From an uncultured Oscillospiraceae bacterium (GTDB taxonomy: Bacteria; Bacillota; Clostridia; Oscillospirales; Acutalibacteraceae), in NCBI GenBank assembly GCA_900546895.1, contig UREO01000019.1, positions 1-16,882 on the forward strand: 16,882 bases of DNA. The letters are read 5' to 3'. Positions 6,607 through 12,924 of the stretch are shown here, one piece after another; the stretch's first letter is position 1; the number at the start of each line of letters is the position of its first letter. The notes under the pieces are model-generated. The model had not been told where the DNA came from. It ran no database searches and saw only the letters and a list, made by a program, of their open reading frames with translations. The translations under genes and the position numbers were made by a program.

Positions 6607-7732
6607 ATTTCTGCCTCCTTATTATAAAATACGATCCCAGACAGAACAGCAGCGCAAAGGCGCAAACCGCCGTCATATTCCACCCGTACCGGGTCATGAT
6701 GTCGTAATAGTACAGGGAATAGAAGGCGTCCGTAAGCAAATTCACCGGATTCAGGTAAGAGAGAGCCGGCACCTTCTGTGCGACGATATATTTCATGTCC
6801 TCGAACATCATTCCCGCCAGAAACGAACCGGCCATGCTGACCGCCAGCAGAACCGCGACCTTGACTCCCTCCCCCTTCTTTACCAGCGCGCTGACAAAAG
6901 CGCCGAAGGAAACGCCCAGAACGCTGCCGGCAAAGGTCGTCAGAAGGACGAACAGGGTTTTTGACCCAAAGTCGATTTTCAGCCCGAAATACAGATAGGC
7001 GAGAAGCACCAGCATTTCCGAAAAATGGAGCAGGATTGCCGCGCACATGTTATAAAGAAAGATTTTCAGCTTATGGACCGGGGCCACGTTGACGCGCGCC
7101 GCCCGCTGAGAAAGATCGGCCTGAATATCCGTCACTTCCTTCAGTCCCCAGAAACCGCCGTACAGGCAGCTCATGGCAATCAAAGAGTAAAAATAATTGA
7201 GCACATTATTTGGCTCCGCGCTGCTGCCGGAAACCTCCCGGGTGTATTCCCCGCGGTCGGAAACAGCCTCGATCAGCCCGTTTTTAACGGAAGCGGGATT
7301 CTCTCTGACAATCGAAGCCACCGCGGAGGACGTCTGGCTGTAGCTGTTCAGGAAAGCCCGGACAATATTCTGGCTGAGGCCCGATTCCCGGACCGTCATC
7401 CCGATCTCCGTACCCACCGTAACATATGCCTTGATTTTCCCGTCGTCAAGCAGCTTTTCCGCCTTTTCCCCGTCGGTTTTTGTCAGGTTGAAAATCCGAT
7501 CTTCCCCTTGGGACACTTCCTCCAGCACCGACTGAAAATCCTTATTCTGCCGGTACCGGTCGTTGTCCACCACGGCAATATCGATGGGATGAAAGGCTTC
7601 CGTATTGTTCAGATTGGAAAAAGCCATATTGAAGAAGGTGGCAAGCAGCAGCGGAAAAAGCAGAGTCCAGAACATCATCTGCCTGTCGCGGGTCAGGCAT
7701 TTCAGCCTTGCCGTAAAAAGATGCTGAAACAT
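6593..7732 (-). CDS. ABC-2 type transporter permease (first of two)
   Basis: A 379-residue membrane protein of the same layout as the downstream permease: helix at about 20-38, an extracytoplasmic region to about 178, then hydrophobic segments near 179-196, 224-250, 258-282, 290-309 and 352-371. LFPLLLATFFNMAF at the first helix and VPALSYLNPVNLLTDAFYSL near residue 321 are ABC-2 hallmarks. The start ATG at 7730-7732 follows a G-rich site and lies 13 bases after the ATPase stop codon. The two permeases are similar in plan but clearly different in sequence, which suggests an asymmetric dimer. Export, not import, is expected because no binding protein is encoded. Confidence 0.9.
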   Translation of the reverse strand: MFQHLFTARLKCLTRDRQMMFWTLLFPLLLATFFNMAFSNLNNTEAFHPIDIAVVDNDRYRQNKDFQSVLEEVSQGEDRIFNLTKTDGEKAEKLLDDGKIKAYVTVGTEIGMTVRESGLSQNIVRAFLNSYSQTSSAVASIVRENPASVKNGLIEAVSDRGEYTREVSGSSAEPNNVLNYFYSLIAMSCLYGGFWGLKEVTDIQADLSQRAARVNVAPVHKLKIFLYNMCAAILLHFSEMLVLLAYLYFGLKIDFGSKTLFVLLTTFAGSVLGVSFGAFVSALVKKGEGVKVAVLLAVSMAGSFLAGMMFEDMKYIVAQKVPALSYLNPVNLLTDAFYSLYYYDIMTRYGWNMTAVCAFALLFCLGSYFIIRRQKYANL

Positions 7733-7745
7733 TCTTCTCTCCCCC

Positions 7746-8678
7746 CTAATCCCTGAGCTGTTTTCCGGTAATTTCCAGAAACACGTCGTTGAGGGTGGGC
7801 AGCTCGGAATAAATCTTCCCGAAGGTAATTTGATTCCTTTTCAGAAAATCCAGTATGGCTTCCAGATTGTTCTGCCCCTTCCCGGACTTTACGACCAGCA
7901 GATGGTCGCGGTACTCGGCGGAAACGATATTCGGGAGCTTTTTCAGAGCCGACAGATGCTCCTCCCGGAGGGAGAAGGTCTCGACCGTGATTTTCTCCCC
8001 GAGCGTGATCATGGCCTTCAGCTCCTCCTTGGTGCCGTCGGCAATCATCCTGCCCTTATCCAGAATCATGATTCTGGTACAGATCTGTTCTACTTCCTCC
8101 ATATAATGGGAAGTATAGACAATGGTGGCGCCTTCCCGGTTCAGCCGCACAATGCCTTCCAGAATATTGTTCCGGCTCTGGGGATCGACCGCTACCGTCG
8201 GCTCGTCCAGAATGATCAGCTTCGGCCGGTGCGCGATTCCGCAGGCAATATTCAGCCGGCGAAGCAGGCCGCCGCTCAGCTTTTTGGGATAAAACTTCCG
8301 GAAATCGTTCAGCCCTACAAAATCGACGGCGTCTTCCACCAGCTTTTTTCGTTTTGCTTTGTCCGGGACATACAGCCCGCAGAAATAATCGATATTTTCG
8401 TACACCGTCAGTTCCTCGAACACGGCGACATTCTGCATAATGATTCCGATGTCCCGCTTGATGTCGTAAGCATCCGGAGCCATGGGGCGGTCAAAAATCT
8501 CGATTTTGCCCTTGTCGTATTTTAAAAGGGATAAAATACAGTTGATGGCCGTCGTCTTTCCGGAACCGTTCGGCCCGAGCAGCCCGAATATTTCTCCCTC
8601 CTTCACTTCCAGCGAAAGATGATCCAGCGCGACCAGGTCGCCGTATCTCTTTACCAGATTGTTCACCCTGATAATCAT
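7746..8678 (-). CDS. ABC exporter ATP-binding protein
   Basis: A 310-residue ATPase with all working motifs: Walker A GPNGSGKTT (35-43), Q-loop Q82, signature LSGG (134-137), Walker B LIILDEP (154-160) with E159, D-loop AVDP and switch H191. The signature runs on as LLRRL and the D-loop as TVAVDPQSR, as in the DrrA/NodI-like drug-export subgroup. Residues after about 225 form the extra C-terminal domain usual in that group. It is the first gene of the operon with both permeases and should supply the energy for export. The start ATG has GGAGG eight bases ahead. It faces the histidine kinase gene across 195 bases. Confidence 0.95.
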   Translation of the reverse strand: MIIRVNNLVKRYGDLVALDHLSLEVKEGEIFGLLGPNGSGKTTAINCILSLLKYDKGKIEIFDRPMAPDAYDIKRDIGIIMQNVAVFEELTVYENIDYFCGLYVPDKAKRKKLVEDAVDFVGLNDFRKFYPKKLSGGLLRRLNIACGIAHRPKLIILDEPTVAVDPQSRNNILEGIVRLNREGATIVYTSHYMEEVEQICTRIMILDKGRMIADGTKEELKAMITLGEKITVETFSLREEHLSALKKLPNIVSAEYRDHLLVVKSGKGQNNLEAILDFLKRNQITFGKIYSELPTLNDVFLEITGKQLRD

Positions 8679-8707
8679 AAGCGGAACCTCCTTGTTTTCA
8701 TGCTCTT

Positions 8708-8737
8708 ATTTTAGCGCATAATAACGGGGATTATCAG
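8708..8737 (-). promoter_or_regulatory. Candidate promoter of the ABC exporter operon
   Basis: Minus strand CTGATA (8732-8737), 18 bases, TAAAAT (8708-8713), about 30 bases before the ATPase start codon. The -35 box is a partial match and the spacer one base long, as expected for a promoter needing an activator. Confidence 0.42.
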
Positions 8738-8743
8738 TGCCGC

Positions 8744-8785
8744 CTGTCAGTGTTTGCCGTGACAGATGTCATGTTCTTCCGTGAC
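8744..8785. promoter_or_regulatory. TGACA repeat cluster, possible shared operator
   Basis: CTGTCA (8744-8749) and TGACAG (8760-8765) form an inverted pair. TGACAGATGTCA (8760-8771) is a palindrome around GA. CCGTGAC occurs twice in direct orientation, at 8757-8763 and 8779-8785, 22 bases apart, or two helical turns. The cluster lies just upstream of the -35 boxes of both divergent candidate promoters, where a response regulator would bind. That the neighbouring LuxR-type regulator binds here is inference. Confidence 0.4.
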
Positions 8786-8800
8786 GTCCGCAAATTGCGA

Positions 8801-8829
8801 TTGTGAACCGGAAAAAAAGATGATACTAT
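8801..8829 (+). promoter_or_regulatory. Candidate promoter of the two-component operon
   Basis: TTGTGA (8801-8806), exactly 17 bases, TACTAT (8824-8829), each matching four of six consensus positions. The transcript would start near 8836, about 38 bases before the kinase start codon. Confidence 0.55.
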
Positions 8830-8873
8830 AAAGGAAACGGCGGGCTGTCCGAAAGATAGGAGGAGTTGGACGA

Positions 8874-9941
8874 ATGATTCTCATCGATAAAATCATCCTT
8901 CTGATCTGCTGCTTTGTCCTTTACCTGTGCGAACCCGGTTTCGGCGCAAGCGTGGTGCCGGTGCTGACCGCCGTTGTTTTCACGTGCTTCCTGAGTTATT
9001 TTGAAAAACCGCTTCTTCGGGCCGTACTGACCGGCGGATTGATTGCGGCAAGCGTGTTTCTTCCCGGACTGACCGTATTTCTGCCGCTGATCTGCTACGA
9101 CCTGCTGTTTGAAAGATTCCAGTTTCTCTGTCTGGCCGCGCTGGTCCCGCTCGTTTTTCTCTGGCAGGGCGCGTTTACCACCGTCAGTGCGGTAACGACC
9201 ATTCTCTCTCTGCTATGCGTATTGCTGAAACACCGTACCGTCCGGCTGGAAAAGCTGAAAGCGGATTACAACGATCTGCGCGACACCACAAGGGAAATGA
9301 CGCTCCGGCTGAACCAGCAGAACAGCGACCTTTTGGAAAAACAGGATTATGAAATCAGCATCGCCACCTTGAACGAGCGCAACCGCATCGCGCGGGAAAT
9401 CCACGATAATGTGGGGCATCTGCTGTCCAGTTCGCTGCTGCAGATCGGCGCGCTGCTCGCCGTCAACAAGGATGAAAAGGGAAAGGAAAGCCTGTTGGCG
9501 GTAAAGGACACTCTGACGCGGGCGATGGAAAGCATCCGCTCCAGCGTACACAACCTGTACGACGAGTCCATCGACCTGTACGGACAGATGGAAGAGCTGG
9601 CGCGTAAATTCACTTTCTGCGAGCTGAGCTTGGACTACGACATCCACAGCAACCCGGACATCCGGCTGAAATACGCGTTCCTCTCCATTGTAAAGGAGGC
9701 GCTGGCAAACATGATCCGGCACTCCGACGCAAGCCGGGCAAGCATCACCTGCCGGGAACATCCCGCGCTTTATCAACTGATTATAGAAGACAACGGGACC
9801 GTGAAAGATTACGACGCGGGAAGCGGAATCGGTCTGAAAAACATTACCGACCGGGTGGACGCTTTTCACGGAAACATCAACATCACGACCGATCACGGCT
9901 TTAAAATTTTTATCACCATTCCGAAGGAGGCGGCAAATTGA
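8874..9941 (+). CDS. Sensor histidine kinase, DesK/NarL type
   Basis: A 355-residue membrane kinase. Residues 1-118 are four to six closely packed hydrophobic segments with no sizeable outside loop, so the signal is probably sensed in or at the membrane, or through the transporter. A coiled linker (about 119-165) leads to the HisKA_3 dimerisation helix with phospho-acceptor H177 in REIHDNVGH. The ATPase domain shows the N-box around KEALANMIRH (274-283, N279), EDNG (305-308) and GSGIGLKNI (316-324). It should phosphorylate the regulator encoded next, with which it overlaps by four bases. Start: ATG at 8874 with AGGAGG about ten bases ahead. Its divergent partner is an ABC exporter, an arrangement common for antibiotic or envelope-stress sensors. 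Confidence 0.94.
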   Translation: MILIDKIILLICCFVLYLCEPGFGASVVPVLTAVVFTCFLSYFEKPLLRAVLTGGLIAASVFLPGLTVFLPLICYDLLFERFQFLCLAALVPLVFLWQGAFTTVSAVTTILSLLCVLLKHRTVRLEKLKADYNDLRDTTREMTLRLNQQNSDLLEKQDYEISIATLNERNRIAREIHDNVGHLLSSSLLQIGALLAVNKDEKGKESLLAVKDTLTRAMESIRSSVHNLYDESIDLYGQMEELARKFTFCELSLDYDIHSNPDIRLKYAFLSIVKEALANMIRHSDASRASITCREHPALYQLIIEDNGTVKDYDAGSGIGLKNITDRVDAFHGNINITTDHGFKIFITIPKEAAN

Positions 9942-10561
9942 TCAGAGTACTGATTGTAGACGACGACAGGCTCGTTTCCAGTTCGCTCAAAACCATTCTG
10001 GAAGCGGACGGCGATATCGAAGTAGTGGGAACGGGCGGCAGCGGCAGTCAGGCGATCGCGCTGTACGGCGAGTGCAAGCCGGACATCCTGCTGATGGATA
10101 TCCGCATGGACGGGATGACCGGCATAGAGGTTGCGGAAATTCTGCTGAAACGGGACCCCGACGCGAAAATCCTGTTTTTGACCACCTTCTCCGACGATGA
10201 TTACATCATCAAGGCGCTGCGGATCGGCGCGAAGGGCTATCTTTTAAAGCAGAATTTCGAGAGCATCGTGCCTTCCATCAAGACGGTCGCGATCGGTCAG
10301 CGGGTGTTCGGGGATGAAATCATCACCAGAATCCCCGCCATGCTCAGCGGCAGCCCGAAGGACGATTTCAAAGAATCCGGCCTGAGTGAAAAAGAGACGG
10401 AAATCCTCACACAGGTCGCAAACGGCCTGTCCAATAAAGAAATCGCGGAAACCCTGTTTTTGAGCGAGGGAACCGTGCGCAATTACATCAGTGTCATCCT
10501 CGAAAAACTGGGGCTCCGCGACAGAACGCAGCTTGCCATTTTCTATTATAAGCATTCCTGA
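9938..10561 (+). CDS. NarL/LuxR-family response regulator
   Basis: A 207-residue regulator. The receiver domain (1 to about 120) has the acidic pocket D8-D10, phospho-acceptor D54 in LLMDIRMDG, T82/T83 and K104 in GYLLK, all intact. A linker leads to a LuxR-type helix-turn-helix (about 148-205) with LSEKETEILTQVANGLSNKEIA and EGTVRNYISVILEKLGLRDRTQ. It should be phosphorylated by the kinase just upstream and bind DNA as a dimer. The start codon is TTG; TTGA joins it to the kinase stop, and AAGGAGG seven bases ahead makes this start firm. Translation is therefore coupled. Likely targets are the repeats between the kinase and the ABC operon. Confidence 0.95.
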   Translation: MIRVLIVDDDRLVSSSLKTILEADGDIEVVGTGGSGSQAIALYGECKPDILLMDIRMDGMTGIEVAEILLKRDPDAKILFLTTFSDDDYIIKALRIGAKGYLLKQNFESIVPSIKTVAIGQRVFGDEIITRIPAMLSGSPKDDFKESGLSEKETEILTQVANGLSNKEIAETLFLSEGTVRNYISVILEKLGLRDRTQLAIFYYKHS

Positions 10562-10579
10562 TTTTCCGTTTTCTCCGCA

Positions 10580-12331
10580 TTACTCCAGGCAGCAGGAGCT
10601 TCCGCACTGCTGCTTGGTTTTCTTTTTTATTTTTGCCAATTCCTCCGTCAGCTCCTGCATCGTGCCGAAGCGGCGGGTGCGGTTGCTTACCCCCGCGACG
10701 GACAGGGAAATAAGCGGAAATTTTTCCGGTTCGCCCCGTCTGTTTTCCGCGAGGATATATCCGTTTTGGATATCCCTGGGGTTATAGTACTGCAGCACAT
10801 TTTTGTCAAAATCGCTGATGATTCCGGCACACAGCTCGGCGCAGCTGAAACCGCTCAGCACCGCTACAAAATCGTCTCCGCCCACGTGGCCGGCAAACTG
10901 CTTTTCCGGCACATGGGATACGATCGTTTTCGCAAGCAGCTTGATGATCCTGTCTCCGTTTTCAAAGCCGTAAACGTCGTTATACGCTTTGAAATTATCG
11001 ATATCGAAATAGACGACGCTGTAGGGTGTATCCCTTTCGACACAGGCTCGGATTTTCTGCTCGATCACCAGATTCCCCGGCAGGCCGGTCAGGGGATTCT
11101 GATATTTCGCGTTTGCCACTTCGATTTCCGTCGTTTTTTCCAGAAGGTCCTTGATGGTGACGGTCCCCAGATATTTCTCGTCCATGGTCACGACGATAAA
11201 GTCATAAAGCTTTTCCGGAGGACGGGACATGGCGATGTGCGAAACGTCGCTGATCGGGGTGTCGTGGGCCACCGCCAGGAACTGCCGGTCCATCAGGCAG
11301 GAAACCGGCCTTTTCTGGTTCAGACTGAACCCGTACCGCCCGCTGAGTTTGAGCACCAGATCGGCCTTTGTCACCACGCCCAGCACCGTGCCGTCTTCCA
11401 CCACGCACATTCCGAAAGACGACGGGTCCTTTTTGAGTTCCTCGAAAACATCCTCCACCTTTGCTTCCGGGGGAATCGTTTTCGTCTGGGTGCAGATATT
11501 TTGGATGTAGATGTTGCTGGCCTGACTGCCCAGAACATGGTTTTTCCGGCGGTTGGCCTCGATGATGAAGCTGAGGACGTCGGGCGCGGGCTCTTTCATC
11601 TGCTCGTCCGGCCGCTGCAGATAGTATCCCTGCGCGTACTGCACCCCCAGGTCGATCAGGGTGGCGAGCTCCTCCTGCGTTTCCACCCCCTCCGCGACAA
11701 GGCTGATATTGGCCACGTGAGAAAGCTCCGTCATGCTTTTTACAAGGGCAAACTTAATGCTGTCCTTATCGATATTGCGAATGAGATTCATGTCCAGCTT
11801 GATGTAGTGCGGGTTGATGTCGCTGATCAGATTCAGCCCGGAGTACCCGGCGCCCGCGTCGTCGATGGCGATTTTGTAGTTCTGATTCTTATAATGGGAA
11901 ACCGCCCCGTGAAAGCCCTCCATATCGGAGGCCGCGTTCCGCTCCGTGATCTCAAAAATGATATCCTCCGGCACCGCGCCGTAATTTTTCAGATATTCCT
12001 TGGTAAAGCCCTGTCTGAATTTCGTGTCGTGCATCACATCGGGATTTACATTGAGAAAAAGCTTCTTTTTCAGTGTGATACCCGTCTTCAGATAGGCTGT
12101 CTGGAGCGCCGTGGACCGGCAGAGAAGCTCCAGGTCCCAGAGGCGGCTGCTTTCCCCGGCGATCCGGAACAGTTCTTCCGGATTTGCGATGGCGCTTTCA
12201 CAGGTAACTCTGCTCAACGCCTCATATCCGATTACGGAACCGTCGCGCAGGGATACAATGGGCTGAAAAACAGTCTTAATATATTTCCCGTCGATAATTT
12301 TATCCAGTTCCGATTTCATTTTTTCATCCAT
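10580..12331 (-). CDS. EAL-CBS-CBS-GGDEF cyclic-di-GMP protein
   Basis: A 583-residue cytoplasmic signalling protein. The EAL domain (about 1-250) comes first and keeps its catalytic set: E37 in YEALSR, N94, E127 in FEITER, D157-D158, K178, E214 in VAEGVET and Q234, so phosphodiesterase activity is expected. Two CBS motifs (about 275-335 and 340-400) should bind an adenosyl-type ligand and tune the enzyme. The GGDEF domain (about 408-570) begins NPLTGLPGN but its active motif is GGDDF (484-488), and no RxxD inhibitory site precedes it, so cyclase activity is doubtful; it may bind GTP as a sensor. No membrane segment is seen. The start ATG at 12331 follows AAAAGGGT; a GGAGG lies rather far, 15 bases ahead, but an in-frame stop excludes earlier starts. 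The Lys/Cys-rich tail overlaps a terminator on the other strand. Confidence 0.95.
   Translation of the reverse strand: MDEKMKSELDKIIDGKYIKTVFQPIVSLRDGSVIGYEALSRVTCESAIANPEELFRIAGESSRLWDLELLCRSTALQTAYLKTGITLKKKLFLNVNPDVMHDTKFRQGFTKEYLKNYGAVPEDIIFEITERNAASDMEGFHGAVSHYKNQNYKIAIDDAGAGYSGLNLISDINPHYIKLDMNLIRNIDKDSIKFALVKSMTELSHVANISLVAEGVETQEELATLIDLGVQYAQGYYLQRPDEQMKEPAPDVLSFIIEANRRKNHVLGSQASNIYIQNICTQTKTIPPEAKVEDVFEELKKDPSSFGMCVVEDGTVLGVVTKADLVLKLSGRYGFSLNQKRPVSCLMDRQFLAVAHDTPISDVSHIAMSRPPEKLYDFIVVTMDEKYLGTVTIKDLLEKTTEIEVANAKYQNPLTGLPGNLVIEQKIRACVERDTPYSVVYFDIDNFKAYNDVYGFENGDRIIKLLAKTIVSHVPEKQFAGHVGGDDFVAVLSGFSCAELCAGIISDFDKNVLQYYNPRDIQNGYILAENRRGEPEKFPLISLSVAGVSNRTRRFGTMQELTEELAKIKKKTKQQCGSSCCLE
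10585..10634 (+). terminator. Terminator of the two-component operon, inside the EAL gene
   Basis: An 11-bp stem with one G-T pair (10585-10595 with 10607-10617) is followed on the plus strand by TTTTCTTTTTTATTTTT (10618-10634). It lies 24 bases past the regulator stop codon but wholly within the last codons of the convergent EAL gene. Confidence 0.85.
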
Positions 12332-12384
12332 ACCCTTTTCTGGCTACCTCCAAAACAGAATGTTGATCCATGATGGTACCTGAT

Positions 12385-12410
12385 CCGCCGAAAAACGGCG
12401 GCCTGTTTTT
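12385..12410. other. Hairpin in the 5' leader of the EAL gene
   Basis: CCGCCG (12385-12390) and CGGCGG (12396-12401) form a perfect 6-bp stem around AAAAA. On the plus strand TGTTTTT follows, like a terminator, but no plus gene leads into it. On the minus strand it sits in the roughly 175-base leader between the predicted EAL promoter and start codon. The rest of the leader (12332-12507) has no gene; a small CGCC/GGCG hairpin lies near 12440-12455. Confidence 0.4.
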
Positions 12411-12513
12411 GGGAACATCATACCTGCCGTTTATACAATATCGCCTGAACCGGCGCTGTTTCATTAGGATTCGGTTAAAAACTGTTAAATTCTGCAAAAG
12501 TTTCATCGGTCTC

Positions 12514-12542
12514 ATTTTATCAGGAAATTTGTATAAAATCAA
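12514..12542 (-). promoter_or_regulatory. Promoter of the EAL-GGDEF gene
   Basis: Minus strand TTGATT (12537-12542), exactly 17 bases, TAAAAT (12514-12519). The transcript would start near 12507, giving a leader of about 175 bases, unusually long for this window. Confidence 0.65.
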
Positions 12543-12561
12543 ATTTTGGAAATAAAATACA

Positions 12562-12607
12562 ACCGGATTTCAGCAATTCCCCGGCATATCCGGTACAGCA
12601 GAATTGC
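12562..12607. repeat. Two interlocking inverted repeats
   Basis: ACCGGAT (12562-12568) pairs with ATCCGGT (12588-12594), and GCAATTC (12573-12579) pairs with GAATTGC (12601-12607). The arms interleave, so both cannot form as simple nested hairpins. They lie between the -35 boxes of the divergent EAL and ileS promoters and are probably not transcribed from either. They may be DNA-binding sites or a remnant of something else. Confidence 0.4.
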
Positions 12608-12620
12608 GGCGAGGGGATGT

Positions 12621-12649
12621 TTGACTTTTTCTGATTCCTGTGCTATGAT
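12621..12649 (+). promoter_or_regulatory. Promoter of the ileS T-box transcript
   Basis: TTGACT (12621-12626), exactly 17 bases, TATGAT (12644-12649), each five of six to consensus. Transcription should begin near 12656, just upstream of T-box stem I. Confidence 0.82.
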
Positions 12650-12679
12650 TAATTTCTAAAAATATGATAAAAACGTTGA

Positions 12680-12905
12680 AAGAGACAGTAGGATTCAGAC
12701 AAAAAGCAAAGCGAGCCGGTGACAGTGAGAGTCCGGCCTGAGTCGTTTATTTCCGAACATCACTCTTGAGTTCCAGGCTGAAAGAGTTCCTCGATTAAGC
12801 TTTGGCGGTCTTCCCCCGTTACCGGGAACACATATGACAGTATGCAGCAATGGGTGGTATAACGAAGCGAAGCTTTCGTCCTGTTCTCAGGGCGGAGGTT
12901 TTTTT
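12680..12905 (+). promoter_or_regulatory. T-box riboswitch, isoleucine (AUC) specifier
   Basis: A complete T-box leader that senses uncharged tRNA-Ile. Stem I closes with AAGAG (12680-12684) and CTCTT (12763-12767); above it AGTA (12687-12690) faces GAA (12755-12757), the loop E motif next to the specifier. The specifier is ATC (12759-12761) followed by A, an isoleucine codon. The upper arm closes with GCCGG/CCGGC (12715-12719, 12733-12737). Stem III is TTCCC/GGGAA (12811-12815, 12824-12828). The T-box GGGTGGTA (12852-12859) offers TGGT to pair with the ACCA end, fitting discriminator A73 of tRNA-Ile. The antiterminator (ACGAA 12862-12866 with TTCGT 12875-12879) excludes the terminator that follows. 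When tRNA-Ile is uncharged, ileS is read through. Confidence 0.94.
12873..12905 (+). terminator. T-box regulated attenuator
   Basis: An 11-bp stem with several G-T pairs (12873-12883 with 12888-12898), loop TTCT, then seven Ts (12899-12905). Its 5' arm overlaps the 3' arm of the antiterminator, so the two structures are mutually exclusive. Confidence 0.9.
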
Positions 12906-12924
12906 ATTTTGGGAGGTTTCAGCA

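Noticed and set aside
10766..12373. A 535-codon open frame antisense to the EAL-GGDEF gene
   Set aside because: It mirrors the codon pattern of the opposite gene, has no recognisable domain, and the minus-strand frame has full EAL, CBS and GGDEF motifs.
12385..12410. A plus-strand terminator upstream of ileS
   Set aside because: The hairpin and T-run look right, but no plus-strand gene or promoter feeds into it, so it was recorded only as a leader hairpin.
12332..12507. A c-di-GMP riboswitch in the EAL-gene leader
   Set aside because: The conserved core of the c-di-GMP-I class was looked for and not seen; the second class could not be tested by eye, so no call is made.
12324..12542. A 72-codon minus-strand open frame upstream of the EAL gene
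   Set aside because: Its start overlaps the predicted -35 box, it has no ribosome site, and its composition is that of a non-coding leader.
12850..12924. A 25-codon N-terminal extension of ileS
   Set aside because: These codons are the T-box, antiterminator and terminator of the leader; the ATG at 12925 has a proper GGAGG site and a normal IleRS N-terminus.
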